Shown here one piece after another: positions 35,045 through 44,734 of a DNA stretch of 64,000 bases (position 1 is the first letter of the stretch; each line of letters opens with the position of its first letter). The position numbers were made by a program, and so were the translations under genes. Location: assembly GCA_965153355.1 (NCBI GenBank), contig OZ231126.1, positions 104,098,001 through 104,162,000 of the forward strand, written 5' to 3'. This DNA is from Flaccisagitta enflata (Eukaryota; Chaetognatha; Sagittoidea; Aphragmophora). Below the pieces are notes generated by a model. It was not told the DNA's origin, ran no database searches, and saw nothing but the letters and a program-made list of their open reading frames with translations.

Positions 35045-35185
35045 GGTCGAAATTCTAAGAAAGCCAAACACAGGGAAATTTTGCATTTTGAAAAACATAG
35101 TTCTCTCTGTAATCGATTTGGGAAGAGAACTATGTTTTTTGTTTTTTCATTTTTTCATTTCCTATGCAAATTTAGAATTTCGACC
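35045..35185. repeat. Long imperfect hairpin, 141 bp
   Basis: Outer arms GGTCGAAATTCTAAG and TTTAGAATTTCGACC; inner arms AAAACATAGTTCTCT and AGAGAACTATGTTTT around a loop of about 20 bases. Confidence 0.8.
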
Positions 35186-35657
35186 AGCCCCCTGTCAGTG
35201 ACCAAAAATAAAATAAGCACAATTTTTCAAAACAATTTTTTTGCTAACATTGGCTTAACTTGGTCCTCTTGCTAAATAAATGCAAATTTTTCTTTTGAAT
35301 ATTATGTCTGAGCCATCTCAATCATTTTTATTTACTTATTTTTGCATTTTCATCTATACATTTTTTTCATTTTGACCTTCTTTGAAACACAAATGTTGCC
35401 TTCGGAGGGAAGCCGTCATAAGGTAACTTCTTAAGTCGAGGTGCAAACGAAGATCAAATTTCATAAGTCACACCAATTTTTTCAATATTGTAAATCTTAC
35501 TAATTTAGATTTTTTTCATCAAAAAATAAAATCATTATGTTGTATTTATTTTAGTTTTGCATGGAAAAACTTTGGTAGAAAAAAAAAAGAGCGCTGAGAA
35601 AGTAAAAAGGGGAGAAAATATGAAGGAATTCTAAAAAAAAATGATTTTGCAACTAGA

Positions 35658-35813
35658 CCTGTCTTAGGGAAAATTCTAAGACTCTCTCTGAATGTAAAAT
35701 TTTGCATTTCCAAAAACATGGCCTCATTCTAAGAACATATAAGATGAGAGCCATGTTCTTAGAAATGCAAAATTGTTCAATTTGCTCAAGTCTTAGAATT
35801 TTCCCCTCACAGG
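35658..35813. repeat. Long imperfect hairpin, 156 bp
   Basis: Outer arms GGGAAAATTCTAAGACT (35667-35683) and AGTCTTAGAATTTTCCCC (35789-35806), extended by CCTGT/ACAGG. The inner stem uses TTTTGCATTTC..AACATGGC and GCCATGTTCTTAGAAATGCA. Confidence 0.85.
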
Positions 35814-36004
35814 TTTTGAATTTTTGCTCCATCATTTTGAAAGAATCTATCACTTAAAGTGATCATTTCTTGTCTCTATCAATAAAACAAAGCAATGCCT
35901 TTATCATAATACATCTTTTTTTATTAATAAGATAATTCTAGACAACAAAACTTTAAATTTTATCAAGAAATTATAATCAGGTCATTATTATAGCTATGGA
36001 AAGA

Positions 36005-36420
36005 GTCTGAAACCGAAACTTGACCTTCGTTTGCACCCCGACTTAAGCTCATATCTCCTAAACGAATTGAGCTTTTGACCTCAACTTGGGCTCATTTCAA
36101 AGAGGAGACACAGCTCTTTAAAATGAGCCCAAGTTGAGGTCAATAGCTCAATTTGTTTAGGAGCAGCAGTCTTCCAAAGTTGATGCTATTTTCATAATAT
36201 TGGCAAAAACCCTTACAACTTTGAGAGCTCATATCTCCTGAACGGATTGAGCTTTTGACCTCAACTTGGGCTCATTTTAAAGAGGAGACACAGCTCTTTA
36301 AAATGAGCTTAAGTTGAGGTCAAAAGCTCAATTTGTTTAGAAGTAGCAGTCTTCAAAAGTTGGTATTCTTTTTAGAATAACGGCAAAAACCCGCACAACT
36401 TTTAGAGTTAGCATCTTCTA
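36005..36420. repeat. Palindromic satellite units, left group (about two units)
   Basis: Units hold a fold-back TTGAGCTTTTGACCTCAACT..AAGAG / CTCTTTAAAATGAGCCCAAG..CTCAA and a linker with CAGCAGTCTTCCAAAGTTGA and ATATTGGCAAAAACCC. The linker is in the opposite orientation to the right group at 40020. Confidence 0.85.
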
Positions 36421-36437
36421 AACAAGACCACTTACAA

Positions 36438-36442
<5 letters not shown>

Positions 36443-36535
<93 letters not shown>

Positions 36536-36590
36536 CACGCACACACTCACATATGCACACACAAACACTCACACACACAGAGTTAATTAT
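36443..36590. repeat. (CA)n microsatellite, mirror of the (GT)n at 39823
   Basis: About 43 CA units, then interrupted CACACAAACAGCACGCAC. It directly follows the left satellite group, just as (GT)n directly precedes the right group. Confidence 0.95.
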
Positions 36591-37228
36591 GGATACACAT
36601 ACACACTCACAACCATGTTAAATGCGCAGTTTCAAACTTTCCAGCTCTGGCTTGAGTACAATGGATGGACCAAAGGACCAATGGACTCGCAAAGCGCCAG
36701 GAAAAATCAATATCACGATCAAAATCTGATTGTAGTTTCAAATTTAAACCCAAATGATTAAAGAAACACACTCAGGGATGTAGAGTATTTAATGAAAATG
36801 CTTTGATGAATACAATTTCAGATCTCAACATTAAGAGAAGATCAACGATCAATTCAAAATACATGTAAATGTTGAATATCCTTCAGAATGCAGGAAAGCG
36901 AAAATAATCAAAATTCAGATTAAATGTGTGGTAAAAAGTCCTTTACAACTTTCAGCCAAATTAACTAAGAATAAATGAATGGATCAACTGAAGAATCGAC
37001 CAATACAGGAAAAAATATCAGATCGAACTGATGATCAGATGGGGGCTACATAGGAAACTTTGCTGAGTGATAGAAAGCTAAAAAGACGTTGAGAAAGACG
37101 AGGGCTTATCCTATTCATACAGCACACCAGGTCATTATATTTTCCATGCCTTGATATCCATGGCGGATGGCTCCAATGGACCTGGCGAGTTCTTCGACAT
37201 ATTCGAGCTCAAAGATCTGGATCAAAAG
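36591..37228. other. Non-coding stretch
   Basis: No gene, array or element recognised. Confidence 0.5.
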
Positions 37229-37290
37229 GTTCATATGTGTGTCTACCGCACAAAGCGGGTTGTAGAGTCGCGTAGCACGCGACTAAAAAC
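37229..37290 (-). mobile_element. Family S fragment
   Basis: CAAAGCGGGTTGTAGA and the hairpin GTCGCGT-AGC-ACGCGAC (37267-37283), then TAAAAAC. Only the hairpin end is present. Confidence 0.7.
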
Positions 37291-37348
37291 TAATAATTAG
37301 ACTTAGTAAGTAAGTCATGAAATTAAGCCCTCAGTTTCTAATCATATC

Positions 37349-37535
37349 TTTTAGTCGCATGCAGGCGACTACAACCCGCTTTGTCTGTCGGTTGGTTGGT
37401 CTGTCACGTTTTACTTTTTTTATGATTTTATATTTTTTGACCCCGCTGCTCCTGCCCAAATGCACTAGTGACCCTAAATATGGCCGCTGCCCACCCACAC
37501 GCGACTTTGGTAGCCGTGTATCCAGCCTTTTTCTT
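37349..37535 (+). mobile_element. Family S element, full length
   Basis: TTTTAG, hairpin GTCGC-ATGCAG-GCGAC (37354-37369), TACAACCCGCTTTGTC, GTCGGTTGGTTGGTC, CACGTTTTACTTTTTT, CTGCTCCTGCCCAAATG, CTAAATATGGCCGCTGCCCA, CACGCGACTTTGGTAGCC, GTGTATCCAGCC. It stands head to head with the fragment at 37229. Confidence 0.85.
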
Positions 37536-37699
37536 TATTCTATTTCAGGGATTGTTTCCGTTATTATCTTCTGTTTGTTTTTTGATTTTTTTTCAATTTT
37601 GTAAGTTTCTTTTCCGTTCTTGATTTTTGTTTTGTATGTTTGTTCATTTGTATTTTATTAGTTCTTCTTTTTCTTTTTTTCTTTTTTTCTTTCTTTTTT

Positions 37700-38135
37700 G
37701 GGCAGCGGCCCCGAAGGGAACGAAGGGGACGAAGTCCTGTAGAACACAGGGGGGCTTTTGTTCATCCGTTTGTCCGTCTGTTTGTCCGTCCATCCCCCCC
37801 AGGCCCTCTCAGTCCTGAAATCTGCCCTCTCAGGCCTGAAATCTGCCCTCTCAGGCTTGAAATCTGCCCTCTCAGGCCTTGAAATCTGCCCTCTCAGGCC
37901 TGAAGTCTGCCTTCTCAGGCCTGAGACCTGTCCTATCAGTCCATAGATCTGCCCTCGCAGATTCAAGGCCTGAGAGAGTAGATTTCAGGCCTGAGAGGGT
38001 AGATTTCAGGCCTGAGAGGGCAGATTTCAGGCCCGAGAGAGCCTGGGGGGACTGACGGATGGACGGATGGACAGATGGATGAACAAAAGTCCCCCTGTGT
38101 TCTGCAGGACTTCGTCCCCTTTGGGGCCGCTGCCC
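37700..38135. mobile_element. Family M element, copy 8 (shortest, complete)
   Basis: Arms GGGCAGCGGCCCCGAAGGG at 37700 and GGGGCCGCTGCCC to 38135, both subfamily B with AAAAGTCCCCCTGTGTTC-type inner parts; GTCC/GGAC repeats and a 21 bp minisatellite on both sides. The inverted symmetry extends outward through TTTTTT and (CTTT)n on the left and AAAAAA and (GAAA)n on the right for at least 20 bases. Confidence 0.8.
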
Positions 38136-38284
38136 AAAAAAGAAAGAAAAAAAGAAAGACGTCTTGCCGCGTCCGATTTCGCTGTGGCACTTTCGGCAAA
38201 CCTTGACTGTATCCGAAACTGTGGAAGGCGCCTTGACTACTGGCTGAAAGAGAAATATATTATACAAGAAAAAACAAATCGGGC

Positions 38285-38452
38285 CTTTTTAGTTGCGGAT
38301 ATGCGACTCTACACCTTGCCGTGTCGGTCGGTAGGTCGGTAGGTTGGTCCGTCCGTCCGTCCGTCACATTTTTGAATTCCGAGCGGTTTTTGCATAACTG
38401 CTCCTGCCCAACCGTCCGCGACTGGATTGCCGTGTATCCGGCCTTGTTTCTT
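38285..38452 (+). mobile_element. Family S element, full length
   Basis: CTTTTTAG, hairpin GTTGCGGATATGCGAC (38292-38307), TCTACACCTTGCC, GGTCGGTAGG units, GTCCGTCCGTCC, GAGCGGTTTTTGCATAACTG, CTCCTGCCCAACCGTCCGCG, GCCGTGTATCCGGCCTTGTT. Confidence 0.85.
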
Positions 38453-38917
38453 GACAACTATCACTTCATCCAAATGAAGAAAAAAAGTGATAGGTAATTT
38501 CTTTTTCATTCTTGCCTCCTCTGCTTCAGGGTCATCATTCTTCTTTCTCGGCAGATCAGCTTGGTCGGCCTTGTCTAGCTTTGCCTCCACAAACCGCGCC
38601 CTTTTGCATATAATGCAAGAGCAAGGCGTTGATCTTGATGGTGGATGGAATTCTTCAAATTCGATGCTGTTCCAACGATCATGGACAGTCTCAGGGACAA
38701 TTTGACCTTTCTTGGATGCATAAAGCCATTTGCGGCATTGTGAACAAACACCGCTTGGAAAGTAAACGTCGGCGACGGAGTATGATTTGGCAATTTCAGA
38801 CTGGATGATGGATTCGATTAGAGAGTTGACCTTGAAGCATTTCAAATCCCTTTTGCCGCAGGTGGCGCATATGATGGCTCGGTTTTCATTGTGACTGTGT
38901 AGCTTGCCAGAACTCAT
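38309..38917 (-). CDS. Cysteine-rich putative zinc-binding ORF, probably one exon
   Basis: 202 residues from ATG at 38917. Cysteine pairs at ICATCG (near residue 20), GVCSQC (near 60) and CSCIIC (near 100), with FPSG, KWLYASKKG and PPSRSTPC between, suggest a compact zinc-binding domain in about the first 110 residues. A basic/acidic linker (KADQADLPRKKNDDPEAEEARMKKK) follows. From about residue 155 the frame reads into the family S element at 38285-38452 (KKQGRIHGN onward), so the natural C-terminus or splice site is near 38460. I have the impression of similar uncharacterised proteins in invertebrates but cannot name the family. It could be a host exon, or part of a mobile element inside the 34.6-40.9 kb fold-back. 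No frame damage in the cysteine-rich part. Confidence 0.55.
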   Translation of the reverse strand: MSSGKLHSHNENRAIICATCGKRDLKCFKVNSLIESIIQSEIAKSYSVADVYFPSGVCSQCRKWLYASKKGQIVPETVHDRWNSIEFEEFHPPSRSTPCSCIICKRARFVEAKLDKADQADLPRKKNDDPEAEEARMKKKLPITFFLHLDEVIVVKKQGRIHGNPVADGWAGAVMQKPLGIQKCDGRTDGPTYRPTDRHGKV

Positions 38918-39017
38918 GTTTGTGATAAAATGAGAAATAAAAATGAAGAAAAAAAGTTTCCAAAATTAAACAAGCTTGACCAAGGCATGAGGAGTTTTCC
39001 TACTACTGCTCTGTTTT

Positions 39018-39643
39018 GCTACGCTCAGGGCCCCGCAGAGGAATTTGGGGCCCCTATACAATCCAAAAATCCGGGCCCCCCCCCCCGGGTAGGCGCAATT
39101 GCCAGTTTGCATAGTAACATATGCAGTTTTAGTATACATTACTTTTCAGCCTTTATACATTAAGCAAAGAGCTTGGTTTTGCACTTCCTTCAATCAGGGG
39201 CCTTAGTTTATACTGAGCCTTGACTTTTTTTTTCTTTTTTTTTTTTTCTTTTTCTTTTTTCTTTTTTTTTTTCTTCTTTCTTTCTTTTCCTTTTTTTAGT
39301 CGCGTGCTACGCGACTCTACAACCCGCTTTGTCGGTCCGTCCGTCGGTCCGTCGGTCCGTCGGTCCGTCGGTCCGTCCGTCACACTTTACTTTTTTTGGG
39401 TTTTTGCGGTCTTTGGCCTTACTGCTCCTGCCCAAATGATGGAGTGGCCTTAAATATGGCTCCTGCCCACCCGCACGCAGCTTCGGTAGCCGTGTATCCG
39501 GCCTTGTTCTCTTTTTTCTCCCTTTTTCCTTTCTTTTCATTTTGTTTTTTTAACAATTAAAGGGGCCCTCCGGGCCCCCTGGAGGTTTGGGCCCCTTTAA
39601 TTTGTATAGGTTGTATAGGCCTCTGCAGGGCTCTGGCTACGCT
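39018..39643. mobile_element. hAT-like non-autonomous DNA transposon with 8 bp target duplication
   Basis: Element 39026-39635 (610 bp). Termini CAGGGCCCCGCAGAGG and (complement of the right end) CAGAGCCCTGCAGAGG, 14 of 16 identical. The direct repeat GCTACGCT at 39018-39025 and 39636-39643 is the target duplication. An 8 bp duplication and CAGGG-type ends followed by TTTGGGGCCCC are typical of hAT elements. No transposase. A family S copy is inserted inside. Confidence 0.85.
39293..39515 (+). mobile_element. Family S element, full length, inside the hAT-like element
   Basis: TTTTTTTAG, hairpin GTCGCGT-GCT-ACGCGAC (39299-39315), TCTACAACCCGCTTTGTC, (GGTCCGTC)n, CACACTTTACTTTTTT, CTGCTCCTGCCCAAATG, TAAATATGGCTCCTGCCCAC, GTAGCCGTGTATCCGGCC, TTGTTC. 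The T-rich microsatellite to its left (39227-39290) ends directly at the hairpin. Confidence 0.85.
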
Positions 39644-39820
39644 TTCTAATTTCTATATTTTTTCTAGAACGCTTTAGTTGTCCTTTTACTATCAGATGCC
39701 ATTGGTGTCATGCTTCCTGTCACCATGCACAACTTGAGCAAAGATAGATAACCACAAATCATATCATGCTTAATCGCTTCTCACTAACAGAGACCAAAGG
39801 GTTGTAATAGGCGCGCGCGC

Positions 39821-39822
<2 letters not shown>

Positions 39823-39896
<74 letters not shown>
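39823..39896. repeat. (GT)n microsatellite, mirror of the (CA)n at 36443
   Basis: About 36 GT units, then interrupted GTGTGTGCATGCGTGCGC. It lies before the right satellite group. Confidence 0.97.
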
Positions 39897-39900
<4 letters not shown>

Positions 39901-40019
39901 GCATGTGCGCAAGCACGTGTGTGTGCATGCGTGCGCGTGTGTGAGCATGCATGTATGTGTGTGCATGGTGTCTCGTTTAGATGATGCAAGGAATTGAATT
40001 AACTTTTGTAGACTTCTGC

Positions 40020-40680
40020 TTCTAAAAAAATCGAGCTTTTGACCTCAACTTGGGCTTATTTCGAAGAGCTGTACCTGCTCTTTAAAATGAGCCCAAGTTG
40101 AGGTCAAAAGCTCAGTCCGTTCAGGAGATATGAGCTCTCGAAGTTGAAAGGGTTTTTGCCAATATTATGAAAATAGCATCAACTTTGGAAGACTGCTGCT
40201 CCTAAAGAAATTGAGCTATTGACCTCAACTTGGGCTCATTTTAAAGAGCTGTGTCTCCTCTTTAAAATGAGCCCAAGTTGAGGTCAAAAGCTCAGTCCGT
40301 TCAGGAGATATGAGCTCTCAAAGTTGTAAGGGTTTTTGCCAATATTATGAAAATAACATCAACTTTGGAAGACTGCTGCTCCTAAAAGAATTGAGCTAAT
40401 GACCTCAATTTGGGATCATTTTAAAGAGCTGTGTCTCCTTTTTAAAATGAGTCCAAGTTGAGGTCAAAAGCTCAATCCGTTCAGGAGATATGAGCTCTCA
40501 AAGTTGTAAGGGTTTTTGCCAATATTATGAAAATAGCATCAACTTTGGAAGACTGCTGCTCCTAAACGAATTGAGCTATTGACCTCAACTTGGGCTCATT
40601 TTAAAGAGCTGTGTCTCCTCTTTAAAATGAGCCCAAGTTGAGGTCAAAAGCTCAATTTATTTAGGAGATATGAGCTTAAG
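40020..40680. repeat. Palindromic satellite units, right group (about four units)
   Basis: Period about 180 bp. Each unit has TTGACCTCAACTTGGGCTC ... GAGCCCAAGTTGAGGTCAA as a large fold-back, then CAGGAGATATGAGCTCTC, GGGTTTTTGCCAATATTATG and CATCAACTTTGGAAGACTGC. The second to fourth units are very similar to one another. Confidence 0.9.
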
Positions 40681-40687
40681 AAGTTAC

Positions 40688-40880
40688 CTTATCCAATCTG
40701 AATGGCTGAAAGTGGCCTGTACCAACAACCCCCAGAAAAATGGAATTAAAAAAAAAAGGCGCTCCTGGAAAGATTTTGCATTTTGTTGCTATGGATTCTA
40801 CATGGGCAGGACCACCCAAAACCATAGAGAAAGTATCTGTTCTCCTATTTTTAACATAGCGGTGGAAAAAAACTGCTGTG
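40688..40880. repeat. Right arm of the 6.3 kb inverted repeat
   Basis: Inverted near-identical copy of 34617-34808, differing mainly in A-run length and single bases. Confidence 0.9.
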
Positions 40881-41190
40881 TGTGATTCAAACCGTTTTCC
40901 AGTTTTTCACCCTTTTCTATGATTAGGGTGTCGGTCTGTAGGTTGGTCTTTTTTATCTAATTTGCTCTTCATTGCTTACCTTGTAGGTTCTCGATGTCTT
41001 ACTGGGGTCGTTAGAGATGAATCGGCGGACTGATCAATACCGACCTAAGGCCGTTGCCGGCAGATCGGTCTCCACGTGCTTATAATATCTTTTATTCGTC
41101 ATAAGAGACAGAGCACACAACGACATACTACTAACTAATGTTAGAAATGAGAGATAAAAAAAAAATACATAAAAATGAGAGAAAAAAAAA
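40881..41190. other. Non-coding stretch, includes the 3' UTR of the LINE fragment
   Basis: The minus strand of 41090-41199 holds an A/T-rich 3' end with an AATAAA near 41095. The rest is unrecognised. Confidence 0.5.
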
Positions 41191-41199
41191 TAGATCAAA

Positions 41200-41916
41200 T
41201 CAAGATCTCAAAAGAGCGAGCTCGTACAAGTGTTTCAATGTTGGGTTCTGTAATGCTGGGAGCATTCTGAAAAATTTAGCAGACCTGCTTTCAAATATTT
41301 CAGTTAGGGATGGATGACCGAAAGATAATCGTAAGTAACGAACGCTCTCCCACCTATTAAAAGTGAAAATTCGCCGGATGCAATCATTCACCGCTACATT
41401 CATTGAGTGCAATTGACTAACTGAATATTTTATAACATCAGCCGCATAAGTCAAGTGAGGAATGCAAGTTGCATAAAGCATCTTCATCAAAATCTGTTCC
41501 GACGGCTTACGGTTAACATTAAGAACAGTGTTAGCTGAAGAACGAAATTTGATCAGTGGTTTCAAGTGTGATGCAGAAAAAGTCAAGCCAGCAACAACAG
41601 TTACTCCTAGGTATTTGTACCTATCAACAAATTCGATATTTTTTCCATACATTGTGAAAGTAGATGAATGAGTTCCTTTGCCAAAATACATTACTTTTGA
41701 CTTCAATGGATTGTAAGTTAAACACCAACGTAATCCGTAAGTAACACAAGTATTTAAAAGTAACTGTAATGCTGAGCGACATGGGGCTAATAAGCATATG
41801 TCGTCAGCGTAAACAATGCAAGCAAGGAATAAGTCAAGGACATGGCACCCAATATTCAATCTACGTAATTCAGATATCAAATCATCCACGTACTGATTGA
41901 ATATTGTTGTATTCAT
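41200..41916 (-). pseudogene. 5'-truncated LINE ORF2: reverse transcriptase C-terminal half
   Basis: 238 residues beginning in the RT palm: NQYVDDLISEL, IVYADDICLLAP (YADD), NPLKSKVMYFGKG, YKYLGVTV, and a thumb-like tail LYATCIPHLTYAADV...NDCIRRIFTFNRWESVR, ending at a normal-looking stop (LALLRS). The same layout as the RT of LINE A and the fragments at 44735 and 49636, but a different copy and subfamily. The sequence upstream of 41918 does not continue the RT, so 5' truncation during integration is likely. The retained part has no internal stop, so it may be relatively young. Confidence 0.85.
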
Positions 41917-42112
41917 CTCTGCTTTTACCCTACACGATGTTTTTATTCATTCTTTTACGATATTGCTACGCTGTTTAACATCTCATTCATACATAATTTT
42001 AAAAACCATCGCCAAACGAATAGCACAGCTGGGGACAGTGTCCCACCTTGTCAGATTGTACCGTCCGACATTGATAGGCTTGATGTACATGGCATAATGC
42101 TTAGCCGGCGCT

Positions 42113-43540
42113 GTGGCGCGCGGGCTAGTTGGACAACAAGGGGGTGGGGAGAACTGTGGGCACTTCAAGAATATACCGGTACAATACGCAGACCACGTGA
42201 ATAAACTTGCTCATCTTATCCCCATACAAATTCTCTTCCACCAACAGAGACAAGGGCCGATCATAAATCCTTCAACGAACTGGCAGACCGCACAAAGCGT
42301 CGCGAGAACCCCGCTACCGCGTATGGAGAACGAGAACGCCGGAGGGCAAACCTCCTCCGCAGGAGGCAGCCCGAATCCTAACGTAAAACAGACATCCAGG
42401 ATTCTAGGCGTCATAAACCCCCAATACGGGGTACCCACTCTGGCGGGAGCAGAGGGGGGTGCGCGACCTCGACGAGCGGCGAGAGCAATTAACACTCCAA
42501 CAATTGTTACTCCAGTAGCCCAAGTTCGCGGAAACAGCGATAACAGCGGGATCACTCTTGCGCACACCACGCCGACGCCAACTACTACGCCAGGCCAAAC
42601 GGTAGCCATTGAGGCCGCCGAGAAGTCATACGACGACAAACCTGCTACGGAGATCGATCCGCCAGCGCCAGTAGCCGCTAAAAGATCACTGAAGGAAGGT
42701 CCCAATGAAGAAAGGAAATGGACGCCACCCAGTCTGGATCCTAACATCATCACCAAATTCGCTGGACCATCGCGTGGTGAGGTACAGGTAGAGGAATTTG
42801 CCGACGATGTTGATGCCGACGATGAGGGGGCAAGAAGACGGCAAAGGCGGGCGCCGCCGCAAACAAAAAGACGGACCAGCAAACGGCCAATGGAGAAAAG
42901 GAAGGCAGTGCACTAGAGGCGCCCCCGCTAGTGAACGTCACACAGCTAGACACGGCGACAAATCCACTGCCGCTTGAGAGCACCGAGTGCACCGACAACG
43001 TCAAGGGCTCCACGCGAGAGGGGGTAATGCCGCCGCTGCCGCCCCCGGCACCGCCGGGGTTGCAAACCTCAACTACGCCAGGCGCAATCAAACTGATTCA
43101 TCAACGCAAAAAGGAATCCGTGCTACCACCCACCTCCATGTGCCTACAAGCCCTTCCTGGAAGACGCCCAACGGGTGAAATGTCCGAGGCCCGTCAACCA
43201 CCCACGATGCCGCCGCCGCCAAACGAAGCTTCTTAGAAAGCGCAAATGTTCCCCAAACGGCGACAAAAACCGAGCAACAAGAAGCAACGAGGGGGCTGAT
43301 AAGAGACGTCCTCAGATCGCTTATCGCCCATCCGTCATTGTCAAACACTGCACAAGAAGACAAAAGTCCAATCTCGGAGCCGACACCAACTACAGCGCCG
43401 ACAAACCAATGCGCGGTACTGCTTGTTGGCCCCATACGTTGGTCTCAAACGCTTGTCCCATACGACTCGACGGATAACTCCAGTTTGGAAAGCTCCCACA
43501 TGGCATGTCCACACGCGAAGAAGCCAGACTAAACTAAAAA
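42113..43540 (+). pseudogene. Retroelement ORF1-like, Pro/Ala/Thr-rich, frameshifted
   Basis: Open in frame from 42113 (certainly from about 42240: GPIINPSTNWQTAQ) to about 42830, where the sense passes to another frame (KKTAKAGAAANKKTDQ), and near 43010 to a third (GNAAAAAPGTAGVANLNYA), which has one TGA at 43176-43178 and runs to 43532. The composition is rich in Pro, Ala, Thr and Gln with acidic and basic patches; no zinc knuckle, RRM or coiled coil was recognised. Some 470 residues. Position before a short VTIVTINVNS stretch at about 44005-44035, which resembles the start of LINE endonuclease domains, suggests a LINE ORF1. It could also be a gag-like protein or a host low-complexity protein. 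Confidence 0.4.
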
Positions 43541-44734
43541 CTATATGAGCTGGCTCAGGGATACGCGCGAATCAACACTCGCAACGGAAGTCAAGGTCAC
43601 GGTCAACATCCCTCCGTTCACCAACAGAGATCAAAACAAGGAGTGGCGGAAAGGAACTCCCAAAAAAGAAGAAACACCGTCAACGGAAGATAGCAGGGGG
43701 ATGAGACACCTGCAGGGACGCTGACGTCAAAAACCGGGACAAGGACGACTCGGAGGAAGACGACGAACGCGATCCGTGGCGAGTAAGAAAGCATCCGTCG
43801 AGGTGGACGAAGGCCCAATACGCCAATGATTGCGCCAACAACAAAAGGAGCAAGGGGGGACCTCATCATACGCGATCATTCTAAAAAGCAAATCATATAA
43901 GGCGCAGGGGCCCAGCAGTGAAAGGTGGGGCTTCCCCCGTGCAAGTTCTGGGAAGTTAGTGCTAGCAACTTCTTCCTGCCTGCCTGCGCCTATCGTTACT
44001 ACCGTCACTATTGTTACTATTAATGTCAACTCATGATCATCTCTTCCACTGACACTTTGAATACGTTAACTTCCGCCACAAACAAACAACGGTCATCAAC
44101 TGCCGTCTAAAACTGCCGTACGTCAAATCGGGGTCCTTATTGTGGAACACTTCACAAGACCTACAAAGTGAAACTTTAGTTTTAGGGCTTGATTGCCCCA
44201 ATCTACAACTTGGGAACCCTCATAGTGGATTATTTTACGAAAATGTAACTTTAGTTATTAAGGACTTGGTCAACATGTGTACCTTATCTCTTGATTCAGT
44301 AAGACGGTTTGATCTATCCTGGAGTGATCAATGTGGGCAGATAGGCGAACTATCCTCCCTGATGTACACTTCTATTTTATTTGGTTTGCTTGGAATGAGG
44401 AACATGGGTACCTACCCTTAGCGTGACATCGTACAGTGACTATCAGGCCATAAGGCACCGGTACAAATGGTGGAACGCAGGCCCCCTTGAAGTCCTTTTC
44501 GGTAGCTCTCCTTGTCGTCTTCACTAGCTTAGCCGTCCAGATTATAGCATAGCATGCATTTGATTTAACTCGTTCTTAAGTGCAAAAATGTGTGTGTACG
44601 CTGTCCGTATAAAGTTTTGTTTCTGTAATTTGGTTGTTATATTGAAATAATGCAAACTTGTTTGACATTCCTCAATAAATGTTCAAAATTTCAAAAAAAA
44701 ATTTTCTTTTCAAAAACCGAAAGAAAATATTTTA
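43541..44734 (+). other. Decayed region after the ORF1-like frame, ending with a poly(A)-like signal
   Basis: The short open segment near 44005-44035 (VTIVTINVNS) is the only LINE-like landmark. AATAAA near 44675 followed by an A run at 44693-44702 looks like the 3' end of a retroposed transcript. No other gene is supported. Confidence 0.4.
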
